64,000 nt of DNA from Tupaia tana (lineage: Eukaryota > Chordata > Mammalia > Scandentia > Tupaiidae), in assembly GCA_026018925.1 (NCBI GenBank), contig JAKSZU010000005.1, positions 19,392,779 through 19,456,778 on the forward strand. Direction: 5' to 3'. The position numbers were made by a program, and so were the translations under genes. Shown here in pieces: positions 11,966 to 24,359 of the stretch. Below the pieces are notes generated by a model, which was not told the DNA's origin, ran no database searches, and saw only the letters and a program-made list of their open reading frames with translations. The stretch's first letter is position 1. The number at the start of each line of letters is the position of its first letter.

Positions 11966-12223
11966 TTTTTTTTTTTTTGGAGAGGTTTTTGCTATAGGGC
12001 GTGTGCGCTCGCCAGAAAGACAGAGACAGAGAGACAGAAAGCAAGAAATCACCCCCCAGGGAGGATGGCCACGCCACAATCCCTTCTATTCCATTCTCCT
12101 CTTGGGATTGTGGGCACGCATACATGTGCCTGGCATGAGTTTAAACTACTGGGTCCGGGGCTTGAACCATGGTTGACTACACAGGAGTCCAGCAACATAG
12201 CCATTACACCAACTGCTGGTCCC
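11966..12223 (-). mobile_element. L-type SINE
   Basis: Perfect taaatttgtacttc repeats flank it (11947 and 12225). Confidence 0.93.
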
Positions 12224-12341
12224 TTAAATTTGTACTTCCATGACTATTAATGAGGTTGGGCATCTTTTCATATATTTACATGTTAAGTAATATTCTATGA
12301 AATGCCTTTCAATGCCTTTTACTCATTTTTCTATTGAATAG

Positions 12342-12380
<39 letters not shown>

Positions 12381-12474
12381 TTTATCAAATTATAGGCATT
12401 CTTTTTTCTTTGGGAGGCCCTTACTTTTTTTCTAAGAGGGTCACAAAACATAAATATACTCTTTTATTTTAAAA

Positions 12475-12644
12475 GATTCAATTATTTATTTATTTATTCA
12501 TTTATTTATTTTAATTTGACCAGAGAGAGACACAGGGAGTGTTGGGGGGAGTGAGAAAGGAAGCCACCAGGTCTGGGACTTGAACTGTGGTTGGCCATGC
12601 GGGAGTGTTCAGAGCTTTAACCCCCACACCACCTGCTGGCCCCC
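12475..12644 (-). mobile_element. S-type SINE
   Basis: ttattttaatttgaccagag start, ccacctgctggcccc end. Confidence 0.9.
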
Positions 12645-12664
12645 ATAAATATAGTCTTGAAAGA

Positions 12665-12882
12665 GTATTTTTTTAAAAAATTATTCATTTCTCCCATGAG
12701 AAAGGGAAAGAAAGAGATACACCCAACAGAGTCCTAACACCACAATCTACCCTTGGTCAGCAAGGATCATAGGCATACATCTAGCATGCATAGAAAGATA
12801 TCTAGACATAAACCCAGGAACTTCCCATATGGCCTCAACATCTGGAGAATTCTATTTCTGCTGTGCCACCAGGGCTGGCCTA
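12665..12882 (-). mobile_element. T-type SINE, diverged
   Basis: Same layout as 8865-9092; ends ccaccagggctggcc. Confidence 0.55.
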
Positions 12883-12884
12883 AA

Positions 12885-14300
12885 GAGCAGTTTTAATTCA
12901 AGTAAATATACAACCACCACTTAGGTTAAAACAAAATTGAAAAACCCAATGTTGCCAACACTCCACCTGCCCATCCCTTACCACAACCTCCTCCTTTATT
13001 TGAGGTAATTATCATTTTGATTTCTGTGGTAATTATAATTCCCTTGTTGCTTTTCTTTATAGCTTTATCACCTGGGAATGATACTGAAGTTTGAGTGCTG
13101 CCTATTTCTGCATGTTATAAAAATGGATTTGCACGGTCTTGTCTTTGGCTTCTTATTCTCATCATTGTTTGTGAGATTCGTGTTTTTCATGCAGCCATGG
13201 TTTCATGTAGCTATAGTTTGGAAATTTCTGTTGCTTTATAGTATTCCATTGTTAAGTTTATTGCTGTAGGTGTACTACGATTCACTGAACTATTTAGTTT
13301 ATGGACACTTGGGCTCTTTTAAGATTTTGTTCTTTTGAACAATACTGCTAAGAATATTCTTGCTTACTGAATATCCTTGAATATTCTCTGAATACACTTG
13401 AGCATGATTTTCTCTAGGACTGGAATTTAAGATTTAAATAAAGCAGGAGACTTTTAAAAAGGCTGTGGGCAAATGGAATTAAAGTACAAGTTTATCTTGG
13501 TATAAAACATGGAAATGCATATTTTTCCATAATATGCACTTCTGTGAACTTTTTGAAGCCTTCTTCTATCCTCAACCTCTTCTATCTTTAATTGTACCAA
13601 ATTATACCAAATCGCTTTTCAAAGTGAGTATATCAGTTAACACTTTCACCAGAAGTTTAAGAATTCCCAGTAGTCTACCAGTAGTTCTGTCAGTTTCTTT
13701 TTGTCAATGTAGTGGGTGTAGTTAGTCTAAAACCAATCAATTTAAACCAATCACTGTGCTTTTAAAGCACTTCCTGATTAGTAATGAGTTCAAGCACCTT
13801 TTATTATGGGCTATCTGAATCTCTTCACTTTTTAAGCACCTTTTTTCAGTTATCCATTTTTAACTGCGTTACCTTTTTTGATAGTTCTTTCTTTTATATT
13901 CGGGATACTAGCTTTTGTCAGTCTGCATCACAAATAAATCCCCACTCTGTAGCTTTTATTTTTTTCTATGATGTTTTCCGACAGTCAGATTATTTTTCTT
14001 CAATTCTCATCTAGTCAAATGTATCAATCTTCTCCGGTTAGCACTTATTATAACATATATTCCTAATCACAGGTCATGAAGACACCTAGTATGTTATTTC
14101 TAAAAAGTTCTAGTTTTGCTGTTCTGAATTGTGTGCATGGGGTGTGAAGAGTCCACATTCATTTTCTTCCTCCACACAGTTTTGTTTCACAACTTTCAGT
14201 ACAGGCCTTATTTTTCCCCTCTGATTTGCAGTGTCTAAACTACGCGGTCTTTACAACTGGGTTGCAATTCCTCACAATAAAGAAGAGACTGATATTTCCC
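12885..14300 (-). mobile_element. Antisense ancient L1 (3' UTR and ORF2 end)
   Basis: Characteristic reversed L1 phrases (tatagtattccattgttaag, gatactagcttttgtcagtc). All short frames here are broken. Confidence 0.72.
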
Positions 14301-14449
14301 TAAAAATTTTTTTGTTCAGTGCCTGTAATGTTCTTACGCAAACTATGTCTTTATCATTACATGGGAAAACACCAGTTTAGGCTTATTTGAACATTTAAGT
14401 TAAAAAAAACAAAAAAACAAAAAAACAAACACCTCACCACCTAACAGCG

Positions 14450-14706
14450 TAGCAACGGACGACGCACGCTCTCCTTAAAACTTCCGTCAGACGGACGCCG
14501 GCGCCCGCCTTTTCCCCCCCGAGGCTGCAACGCGCAGGCGCATGAGGCAAGCGCTCACGCGCCAAACAATGAAGTGCGTCTGCGCAGAGCGACGCCCCGC
14601 CCCCATCCCTCTATAAACCCTCAGGCTGTTCGGGAGAGACTTTGTGCTCATGCTCACTGCAGGGGTCGGAGGTCAGGGCGAGCGTCTCGCGGGCCATAGG
14701 AGAAAG
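14450..14706 (+). promoter_or_regulatory. SAP18: SAP18 CpG-rich promoter and 5' UTR
   Basis: GC- and CpG-rich DNA begins abruptly at about 14450 after AT-rich L1-derived sequence. It contains an NRF1-like site (cgcgcaggcgcatg, 14531-14544), a GC box (ccccgccccc, 14595-14604) and a TATA-like tataaa at 14612-14617, which would place initiation near 14640. A YY1-type aagatggcgg straddles the start codon (14704-14713). All sites are motif matches only. Confidence 0.75.
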
Positions 14707-17700
14707 ATGGCGGTGGAGTCGCGCGTTACCCAGGAGGAAATTAAGAAGGAGCCGGAAAAGCCGATAGACCGCGAGAAGGTGAGGATACCCCTGGATCCGT
14801 GAAGAGGTGGTGTGGGCCTGGCGGGGTTAAAAGGCGCGGCCTGTTGCCAGAGGAGCGATGTTTGTGCTCCCAGTGTGAGTCGGAGGCCGCGACTTCTCTG
14901 GAAGTGAAAGGAGTTTCCGGCTTGCAGCTGCAGTCTTTTAACTTCTGCCCTTCTCTTCCCCCTCTCCCGTAGACATGCCCTCTCTTGCTGCGGGTTTTCA
15001 CCACTAACAACGGTCGCCACCACCGAATGGACGAGTTTTCCCGCGGAAACGTACCGTCCAGCGAGCTGCAGATCTACACTTGGTGAGGGCGGCGGGGGTG
15101 GGGTGGGGTGGCGGGGACGGAGACCCGGACCTGCAGCATCGGATAATTGCCTTTGCTAGCGAAGAGTTACCCTCTTTCATTTATCGCTTTTACTTGGGGC
15201 CTTTGGGCGCACTCTCAGAATTAGATTTTTGCTGAAAGGGGATTTGCTCATCTCGTTACGCTTTTATGATTAATGCTGACATTTTTAACTTGTTACGAAT
15301 TGACAGAGCCAAGATCGCTATCATTGTTATGGTTGCCTGGTACAAATGTGGTGTGCAGATATTTAAAATGCTGCAACTACTCTTAAGGGAAGCAAAGTCA
15401 AAGTGCTACTAGGATTACAATGGTAAGCGGCAGTGGTGCTCTTGAGTATTTCTACTTAGTGTTAAGCCTTAGGTCCATGATACCAAAAAGAAAAAACAAA
15501 TCATCAAAATCGAAGTGATTCCTGCTTTAGAGATTAATAGAAAAGATTTCAGGGCATATTTACTTAAGATAGGCTCCTGAATGTTTATCTTTTGTTACCT
15601 CTCCTAATTTGACCAGAACCACTGCATACAGCAAATTTGCATGTCTTTAATAATGCATGTAATTTCTTATTTTAGCACCATAATGGATTTTTTTTTTAAA
15701 AAGAGATTTTTGCTATAGGGCGGGAGTGCCCGCTGGAGAGAAAAAAGAGAAATCACCCTGTTAGGAATGGCCTCAATCCCATCTCCATCCTCCTCTCCAG
15801 ATTTTGGGCACAAACAGCCTGGCCTCAGTTTTAAGCCAGAAGACTCTCCAGTATGTGCTAGTCCAGCGACATAACCACTATACTATCTGCTGGTCCCCAT
15901 GATGACATTTTTAGTAGCAGTAAAAGATGTGTAGTTAAAAAAACTTCTTATCAAAATACATATATTTGCTATTTTAGCCATAGGTGTACAGTAACACATT
16001 GTGCTGTTGCTATTACTAGCTTTTTTTCATTCTCCCTTCCCCCAACAGAGATGCTATACCCATTCAGTAGTAACTTTCCATTACTCCCTTCTTTGGCCCC
16101 TGGTAACCTTTAATCTACTTTATATTAGAATTTTTTTAATTTGGATATTTTATACAAGTGGACTCATTACGATATTTGCCATTATGTGACTGGCCTGTTT
16201 CCAGGTTTGGTCTATGTTGTAACATAAGAATTTTCCTTTTCAAGGCTGCATAATATTCCCTCAGCTGTATATTCCACATTTTGTTTATCTGCTTATCTGT
16301 CGATGGAGACTTGAACTGTCTTTGCTGTTGTGATGCTGTGAATGTTGGTAGAAGTGTGCGATTTTGTTCCCTTTTGTGTATATACCTGGGAGTGGATTAC
16401 TGGGTCATATGGTAATTTTATGTTGAATTTTTTTGAGTAATTGCCATTTTCACAGCAGCTGAACAATTTTCCATTCCTAAATAGATGTGTGATTTTGAAT
16501 CAGTGGATGGTGTAATGGTTACGTTGCTGGACTCACATATAGTTGACCATGATTTGATTCCCAGACCCAGCAACTTAAACTCATGCCGGGCGTGTTTGTG
16601 TACGTACCTGCGCAAAATCCCAAGAGGAAGGGATTACGGTATGGCTATTCCCCTTTCCCCCTGACGGTGATTTCTCACTTTCTGTCTCTGTCTCTCCCGT
16701 GAGCACACGCATCTTATAGCAAAAATTTAAAAAAGGAGAAAGAGAAATTCTGATTGGTGAGACTTGGCATATAATTTATTTCATCCTTCCATATAGGTTT
16801 TTCCCCTTTAATGAGCATGTGTCAAGTTGGGAAAGGCAGTCACACACAGCTTCTTACCTCTTGAATGGCTGCATGATTTGGATCTGGAACATTTTGCAAA
16901 CAGGAGGCTGCACAGCTTATTCTGGGGTACATCTCTTTTTGGGAGGATTATCTTTCCCTGTTCTAGGCTTAAGTGTGTCATGGCACCTGATTAGTCCTAT
17001 TTTGTATCTGTTCTCAGTGAGGAGGGGATGTGTGTAGACCATCTCTCTGTGTTGGGGAGCATGTGCTCACTATTAAATGTAATTTTTTTTTTTTGGAGAT
17101 TTTTTGCTACAACTGGTGTGTGCTGTGGGGAGGAGAGAGGGAGGAAGCAAGAAATCACCTCCCAAGGGGGAATGGCATGGCCATGCCGCAGTCCCTTCTC
17201 CATTCTCCTCTTGGGAATTTGGGCACATACACACATATATATGCTTGGTGTGTCAAGCTACTGGGTCCAGGATTCAGACCTTGGTCTACCATGTGGGAGT
17301 CTAGCACCTTAACCACTACACCAGCAGCTGGCCCTGAATGTAATTTTACTCTGTCTTTTAGGTAAACAAAGCATTGATCCAGCCAGTGCTAGTGTAGATT
17401 TTGTCTTTCTTGGTGACTAGACACGTGTAGGTCATGTTTTGACTTGACATCCTAGGACTGCTGCTCATGGTGGTAGGCATTGTTATGCTCTGTGCTGTCC
17501 TCTGCACAGTAAGACTCCTTACCTGGAGATGAAAATGGGTGTCACTTACTTGGACATAGCAGTTTTATAGAAAAACAAATTTAAAAACATGATTTGATGG
17601 CAATGCAGAGGGTTAATTTTTTTTTTTTTTTTGAGAGGTTTCGCTATAGGGCACGTGTGCTCGCCAGACAGACAGAGAGACAGAAAGCGAGAAATCACCC

Positions 17701-20625
17701 CCCAATGGGGATGGCCACGCCGCAATCCCTTCTCCATTTTCCTCTTGTGATCTTGGGTGTGCACGCACACGTGCCAGGTGTGAGTTTTAAGCCACCGGGT
17801 CTGGGACACGAACTGCGGTTGACTACGTGGGAGTCCAGCGACATAGCCATTATGCTAACTGCTGGTCCCCAGAAGGTTAATTATTGAGAGGTTAAAATAA
17901 AATATGGGGGCTAGCTCTTGTGCAGTGATTAAGCATGCAGAGGAAGTGAGATCTCACTTGACTGACTAGGGTTTGAGGCCCTGCCCTGATGGCTTGAAAA
18001 ACAAGCATGTGAATGTGTCCAAGAGTCAGACAGTGGGGAAAAGCAGAAGAAAAAGGATTGCAGCATGATCAGGTGCTGTTGGTGGGTGCTTTCTCTTTTT
18101 TTCCTTCATTCTCTCTCACAGGTGCCCTCTGGCATTAGAGATAAAAAATAATAACAATAATGCATCAGTAGAAGAGTACATGATTTACAAATATGAAATG
18201 CAGTTATTTTGTCTATTTTGTATAGGGACAGGAAAAATAAGAGTGGATCTGTATTTCAGAGGTAGGACTAACAGGATGAAGCTGGGAAGAATTAAACAGT
18301 GTTTAAGGTTATGACCTGGATAACTAAGTGGGTGGTGGTAGTTTTTAATAGGAATATGAGAAGAGGAAGGTCATGTTTTGGAAGAGTACTGTTGAGTTTT
18401 TGGTGTGGGAATATTGAGAAAGAGTTGGTAGCAGTAGAAAAGAATTTTATTTAACTTTTTATTTATTTTAATTTGATGAGGGAGGGAGGGAGAGAGAAGG
18501 GGAAAGTGAGAAAGCAAGCTGCCAGGTTCAGGACTCGAACTGCAGTTGGCTATGTGGGAGTCTAGGACCCTTAACCACCACATCACCTGCTGGCCCCTTG
18601 TGTAATTTTCTAGCACTATAGGCAGTTCTGTTTCAGGTTCCAAGCCATCTATTTCATTTTCTTAGTTGTCATGGAAGAAAGCAATATAAAAATCTATACT
18701 AGGTTATTAGTTCTTTTTTGTTTGGTTCTTTTTTTTGAGAGAAAGAGTGAGTTTTTTTGCTATAGAGTACATGAGCTCAGAGAGACTGAGAAACAAAGTG
18801 AGAAACCACCCCCCCCCACCCCCCCATGCGTGGCCACACTGAAATTTCTTCTCCCTTCTGCTCTCGGGATCTTGGACACAAATGCACACACACGGCATGA
18901 GTTTAAGCCACTGTGTCCGGGACTCAAACTGCAGTCAACTACATGGGAGTCCAGCGACGTAACCATTAATGCCATCTGCTGGTCCTTACCTTTTTTTTTT
19001 TTTTTTTTAAACAGAGATTTTTGCTATAGGGCACTGCACTCACCAGAGAGAGAAAAGTCAACCTTCAGGGGAGATGGTCACACTGCAATCCCTTCTCCAT
19101 TCTTCCCTTGGGATTTTGGGCACACATACATGCACATGCATCCAGCGTGAGTTTCAAGCCACTAGGTCTGTGACTCAAACTGCGATCAGCTATGTGGGAG
19201 TCCACCAATAGCCATTATGCCATCTGCTGATCCTGATTATTCTAAGATGCTTATCTTTTAAAAAGATTTTTCCAGATTTTGCCATATTACAGGACTATAA
19301 AAAGTTCTGAGTTCGGGAACCAGCAGTTAGCGTAATGGCTATGTTGCTGGACTCCCATGTAGTCGACGAGTCCTGGACCTGGTGGCTTAGAACTCACGCT
19401 GGGCGCGTTTGCGTGCGTGCCCAAGATCCCGAGAGGAAAATGGAGGAGAAGGGATTGTGGCGTGACCATCCCCCCTGGGGGGTGATTTCTCGCTTTCTGT
19501 CTCTATGTCTCTCTCTGGCGAGCGCATGCGCCCTATAGCGCAAAAAAAAAAAAAAGCTCCATCTTTAATTCATCAAAATTTCTAATAGACTGGTACAAGG
19601 GAAATTTGGAGGCAAATGGTATTTTTAGCTGTTTAAAATTAAAGATCTTGGCATTTTCTTTTTTTTTTATATTTTGAGAGGTTTTTTTTTTTTGCTATAG
19701 GGCGCATGCGCTTGCCAGACAGACAGAGACAGAGAGATAGAAAGCGAGAAATCACCCCCCCAGGGGGGATGGCCACGCCGCAATCCCTTCTCCTCCATTC
19801 TCCTCTTGGGATCTTGGGCACGCACGCACACGCGCTCGGCGTGAGTTTAAGTCACCGGGTCCGGGACGCGAACCACGGTCGACTACGTGGGAGTCCAGCG
19901 ACATAGCCATTACGCTAACTGCTGGTCCCAGATCTTGGCATTTTCTAACCTAAGTCACAGCTTAGGCACATGATGTGATTAACTCGTGTGTCAATGTCCT
20001 TGTTGTATTATAACTCATGCGTCAATGTCCTTGTTATATTATTGCTGATTAACCAAATTAAGTATCTTTTTTTTTTTTTTAATTTAGGATGGATGCAACC
20101 TTGAAAGAATTGACTAGTTTAGTAAAAGAAGTCTACCCAGAAGCGAGAAAGAAGGGCACACACTTCAATTTTGCAATTGTTTTTACAGACCTTAAAAGAC
20201 CTGGCTATCGGTAGGTAACTTCTCATTTTTGATAACTAATCTCTTTTGTTTTTGGTATGTTACAAATGACAGGGATAACCCTTTTAATTAATCTCTTCAG
20301 TAGGAGAAATGTGGGATAGTATAATCTTAGTATCAGGTTTAGCATAATATAATACTTAAATTTTTGAACTGTATTATAAGATGCTGGAGCAAACCCAGTC
20401 CTACATTCACCTTGTAGTACATACTAACTTTCATGTGGTCCATTAACATTTGATGTCCTTTCTTACAGAGTTAAGGAGATTGGCAGCACCATGTCCGGCA
20501 GAAAGGGAACTGATGATTCCATGACCCTGCAGTCACAGAAGTTCCAAATAGGAGATTATTTGGACATAGCCATTACCCCTCCAAATCGGGCACCACCTCC
20601 TTCAGGGCGCATGAGACCATATTAA
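14707..20625 (+). CDS. SAP18: SAP18, Sin3A-associated protein of 18 kDa (4 coding exons)
   Basis: Coding exons are 14707-14778, 14973-15082, 20088-20210 and 20469-20625, with GT/AG borders; they join to 153 codons, the usual SAP18 length. Exon 1 gives MAVESRVTQEEIKKEPEKP, exon 2 TCPLLLRVFTTNNGRHHRMD, exon 3 WMDATLKELTSLVKEVYPEA and exon 4 ends APPPSGRMRPY. The protein has a ubiquitin-like fold and is known from the Sin3-HDAC corepressor and from the ASAP/PSAP complexes (with RNPS1 and acinus or pinin) that join the exon junction complex and influence splicing. The conserved body is essentially unchanged from what I know of human SAP18. Intron 2 is about 5 kb and holds an antisense L1 remnant and many SINEs. 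An in-frame upstream ATG at 14650 would add 19 residues (MLTAGVGGQGERLAGHRRK); I chose 14707 because it is the conserved start with a good Kozak context (aagATGg). Confidence 0.98.
15688..15897 (-). mobile_element. L-type SINE in SAP18 intron 2
   Basis: Diverged body; end tatctgctggtcccc. Confidence 0.85.
15955..16480 (-). mobile_element. Antisense L1 3' end in SAP18 intron 2
   Basis: ttactcccttctttggcccc and cacattttgtttatctgctt are hallmark reversed L1M sequence. Confidence 0.75.
16494..16730 (+). mobile_element. L-type SINE
   Basis: Diverged head tcagtggatggtgtaatggt; terminus cttatagcaaaaatt. Confidence 0.85.
17083..17334 (-). mobile_element. L-type SINE
   Basis: Flanked by aatgtaattt repeats. 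Confidence 0.88.
17616..17868 (-). mobile_element. L-type SINE
   Basis: Near-consensus copy; flanks aggttaat. Confidence 0.92.
17907..18155 (+). mobile_element. Old L-type SINE
   Basis: gggggctagctcttgtgcag head, aaaaaggattgcagcatgat body. Confidence 0.65.
18440..18597 (-). mobile_element. S-type SINE
   Basis: attttaatttgatgagggag start, cacctgctggcccc end. Confidence 0.88.
18728..18986 (-). mobile_element. L-type SINE
   Basis: Body carries a long C run (18807-18826) replacing the C6/G6 palindrome. Confidence 0.87.
18988..19234 (-). mobile_element. L-type SINE, tandem with the previous one
   Basis: Its poly(T) directly abuts the head of the neighbour in the same orientation. Confidence 0.85.
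19317..19555 (+). mobile_element. L-type SINE
   Basis: About 10 bases are missing between the A and B boxes (gtcgacgagtcctgg). Confidence 0.9.
19660..19929 (-). mobile_element. L-type SINE
   Basis: Perfect 17-bp flanks agatcttggcattttct (19642 and 19930); a very young copy. Confidence 0.95.
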
Positions 20626-20671
20626 ATTCTATTTACTATCTCTTGAATTTATTTTTCAGTCAGTTATGTAA

Positions 20672-20677
20672 AATAAA
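20672..20677 (+). terminator. SAP18: SAP18 proximal poly(A) signal
   Basis: Canonical AATAAA 47 bp after the stop codon. The 3' UTR may extend further: another AATAAA lies near 21538, and 20678-21400 holds no recognised repeat. Confidence 0.55.
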
Positions 20678-21404
20678 TTTACACACTCTTCCCCCTCATT
20701 GCCATTAAGCCTTTAAATTTTAAACAAACTGTAATGCATCTATTTAGGAGTTAGGTTTGGATGTGCTATGGTATGAATATTAATAGAAAGTCTGTATGTT
20801 TCAAGCCCTTCTATAAAATACAAAGAAAAGTGCTCTTAGTATCCTGTGTAAAACTATATTGTTAAATATATGTGTGCAATCAGCCTGAGTGTGACAGTTA
20901 ATGGAAGCACGGGAACAGGGTTTTTCTCATGTTTGGGGTTTAAATGATGGAGGAGGGTATTAACAAGCACAGAAGGAGCGGCATAAAAGAAAGCCATGAG
21001 ATTAAATTGAGCCTGAATTTGTGGTATAGACTATTACATAGTTAGAAAAGGGATCTGTGTGAATAAGGTAGCAGCAGAGGCAGTTTGGACTATTAATAGT
21101 ATAAGCTGATGCCAGCTGAAGCTCTGCTGGCCTGCCTTGATCAGGGTACAACGACTAACAGGTTAGAGAAATTCTACTGTCACACTGAGGATTTTTAGGG
21201 CATTTTGAAGGCAGGAACAGTACAGAAGAAGGGAGAATTTCAGTTTAAGGGTAGAAAATGTTTACCTTAAAGGTCTGAACATGGAGAGAGATGAAGAATC
21301 TTAAGACCAGGGAGAAGAGCCAAGGATGAGGTTGGGTTGAGTAAGTAGGAGGTAACTCACATCCTGTTACACGCTGGAGACAAATGCGTCTGATTTGAAA
21401 TGCA
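20678..21404. other. SAP18 downstream sequence, possible long 3' UTR
   Basis: No recognised repeat or reading frame; it could be transcribed as an extended 3' UTR. Confidence 0.35.
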
Positions 21405-21600
21405 TAGTGGTTAAGACCAGTACGACAGAACATTTAAATTCTGATTGCATGATGCGCTCTGCAGCCTCGGACAAGTTATTTGAACCTATTCAAATTGTTT
21501 TTTTGAAAGATAGAAATAATAGCCTATAGGATTGTGAAAATAAAATATGTATAAAAGGACTTTGTGCCTGACAGATGAAAAACACAAATGCTAGTTACTA
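21405..21600 (+). mobile_element. MIR SINE
   Basis: atagtggttaagacc head and cggacaagttatttgaacct core match MIR. Confidence 0.7.
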
Positions 21601-22085
21601 GCCATAAGTGGAGTTATAGTCAAAATAGAACCCAATGTTCCATAACACTATTATATTCTCATCTTGAAGTTTATAAATTGTATGGCAGTGTATCAGCCTA
21701 ATTACCTTTAGTTTGTTACAGTAGAAAATTAAAAACATATATTTGAAATGGGAAAAAATATCAGGTACTACAAGTGAACCTCAAAGTAAAATTTCACTTA
21801 TCTTGTACAAATAAAAGCAGCCATTTAAAATCTGCTTCTGTGGAGTTGGTGTCACTGTTGCATTCAGTAGTGACAGTGACAAGCCTGTCACTTAACTCTA
21901 GTGCCTCTTCTGTGCTACTGTACCCCTTGCCCTTAGACTTACTCATTCAGACTAGCAAGATTTGAAATGTGTGGGCCAGAAAGTTAATTTTAACGTAATT
22001 TTTTGAATAGTCAATGATAACCTTCCTATGATTTACTATGCAGATCAAGAGGGTGGGAACTAAATAAAGGTCCTATGTAAGCCAA
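21601..22085. other. Unassigned intergenic sequence
   Basis: No gene or repeat could be assigned. Confidence 0.4.
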
Positions 22086-22089
22086 TATT

Positions 22090-22290
22090 TCTTTTCTCTT
22101 TTAATTTGCCAGAGTGCATGCACTCAAATGGAGAGGATGTGAGATTAAGAAAGCACACTCCATGCGTCATTGTCAACACCACAGTCCCTCCTTTCAGGAT
22201 TTTGGGCATACATGCACATGTGCCTGGTTGTTTTGCCTGGTATGTGTTTTAAGACATCTGAGATCTGACTCTTAACCACCAGGCCACATG
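22090..22290 (-). mobile_element. Old L-type SINE
   Basis: ttgccagagtgcatgcactc terminus and ttttgggcatacatgcacat body are recognisable. Confidence 0.65.
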
Positions 22291-22695
22291 CCCTATAAGG
22301 CAGTGTGAACTCTTAAGGACTCTAATACAATTCTAGGGTGTTCTCTCACTAGTTTAAACTGATTTACCACACAGTTTGCTTAGTTCCAACTTGTAATTTT
22401 CCCTTTGAAGATTTAAATCTTACATAAGATAAAGTTTTACACAATACCTAGTTAGTATGTCATTAAATATAATGCTAAACATCAAGATGCTGTACTCAAG
22501 TTCTTGTTACTCTGGCTGTTTTCTCAAATATAAAACAGAAATAAATGATCACCCTGACTATATTGTTCAGTGCTTAATATCTGCCCTAACTCTCTCACTT
22601 GCCCATCAGTTTTAGAATCGAAATCTTCTCTTTGGAATATGTTATATATGACATAGTCTATCTTTTCAGCTTTCTCACAGTGTACAGAAACTGGG
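22291..22695. other. Unassigned intergenic sequence
   Basis: No gene or repeat could be assigned. Confidence 0.4.
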
Positions 22696-22697
22696 AC

Positions 22698-22821
22698 TGT
22701 TAATTTGCTATAGGGCACGTCGACAGGGAAAGTGAGAAAGCAAGCCACTAGGTCCAGGACTTGAACCATGGTTAGCTATGTAGGAGTCCAGCACCTTAAC
22801 CACCATGCCATCTCCTGGCCC
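22698..22821 (-). mobile_element. S-type SINE, shortened
   Basis: tttgctatagggcacgtcga joins straight to gtgagaaagcaagccactag. Confidence 0.85.
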
Positions 22822-22904
22822 CAACTTATTAGAGCTGAACTCAACCTACCTCTTTCTGTTCGATCTCAAACAAATTCCAAACTTGTTTTTTGTGAAACAG
22901 AAGG

Positions 22905-23070
22905 CAACACTACAAAGCTTATAATTTTGATGAAAGTACTTCAGTTGCCACACTGTGTGCCAGGAACTTCACAACTTGAGATGCAGTGACTTTCTCATTT
23001 CCATTTACAGATGAGACTGTGGCCTTGGTTGGTTAAAAGTCAGTCCAGAGTGAGGGCTCTAAATAACAGC
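22905..23070 (-). mobile_element. MIR SINE
   Basis: atttacagatgagactgtgg and cactgtgtgccaggaac match reversed MIR. Confidence 0.65.
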
Positions 23071-23573
23071 TCAAAAGTAAGGAGTATGTCCTAGCAGCAA
23101 CATTGGGACATTAGTTGAAACATCCATTTCCAGAAATTGGGCTCTTTCATAGTTTTCTTTTATCTTCAAATCACATTTAACAGTTTTTGTAGTGAAATTG
23201 TCCTCTACAATGACAATTTTTTTATTGCCAAGGTATACTCACCTAAAGTTTTTATACAAATCACAAACACCCGTCTTAAAAAAAAAAATAAGGTCATGGT
23301 TTTTAGTTTGAATGTAGTAAGAGCAGCCAAATGAGATGTACCCATTTTGTTTAGATACAGGTTGCTTTTGCTAAATTCTGTAATTTCCTAGAATCTTTGC
23401 TATGGGGCAAGCTTGAGCGAATTATTGTTGGAAAGGGTTAATAATGAGTGGGCAGTTAGTCTATGAAGACAAAGTCATAGACTTGTTTTCCCCCTTTTTT
23501 GATGTTTGGGTGGTGGTGGTAACTAAATCTCAAAAGCAACTTTAATATCAAATACTGTACTAAAAAGTAAACT
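23071..23573. other. Unassigned intergenic sequence
   Basis: No gene or repeat could be assigned. Confidence 0.4.
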
Positions 23574-23840
23574 TTTTTTTTTTTTTTGTGGAGAGGTTTT
23601 TGCTATAGAGCGCGTGAGCTCGCCAGACAGACAGACAGAGACAGAGACAGAAAGCGAGAAATCACCCCCCAGGGGGGATGGTCACACCGCAATCCCTTCT
23701 CCGCCATTCTCCTCTCGGGATCTTGGGCACGCATGCACACGCGCCCGACGTGAGTTTTAAGCCACCGGGTCCGGGACGCAAACTGCGGTCGACTATGTGG
23801 GAGTCCAGTGACATAGCCATTACGCTAACTGCTGGTTCCC
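23574..23840 (-). mobile_element. L-type SINE
   Basis: Near-consensus copy flanked by aaaagtaa repeats. Confidence 0.93.
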
Positions 23841-24062
23841 AAAAGTAATTTAAATAAGCACTAAAAGTCCCTGGATTGGGAATGTTATACAGACCACTGT
23901 AGAAAGCTGTTGTAATGACATTCCTTCCTCAAACTATTGGGCGGTGTTACGGTTTGAATGTGCTCCCTACCCACACCATTCAGTCATTTGTTGAAATTTG
24001 GTTATAATGGTATTAACAGGAAAGAAATGTAATCCAGCTATCGGATTAAAATGTGGAACTTT

Positions 24063-24150
24063 GGGGACAGCAGGTGGGACTGCAGTATGGACATCCCCCC
24101 GGGAGGGGTGACTTCTCACTTTCTATCTCCTGTGTGCAGAAAATCTAAAT
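24063..24150 (+). mobile_element. L-type SINE with large internal deletion
   Basis: ggggacagcaggtgg of the head is joined to gactgcagtatgg of the body. Flanks aatgtggaacttt and aaagtggaacctt show it inserted once. Confidence 0.75.
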
Positions 24151-24359
24151 TAAAAAGTGGAACCTTTAGGCGGTGATTAGGATTAGATAAGGAAATCAGG
24201 CTAGGGCCCCATGATTGAATCTTGCAGACATGGCTGTTAGCTCATTCTTACCATTTAAAGTTCCATGACCAGCCTCTGTAGAGAGAGACCCTTACCAGAT
24301 GTCCCTTGGCCTTGGACCGTCAAAAGCATTAGCTTAAGTAAACTTACAAATTATCCACA

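Larger units (their letters stand above)
11575..12400 (-). mobile_element. Antisense L1 ORF2 remnant
   Basis: Reads as reverse L1 ORF2 3' part (tttcctttactccatatcct, catcttttcatatatttaca); a SINE splits it and a T run ends it. Confidence 0.7.
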
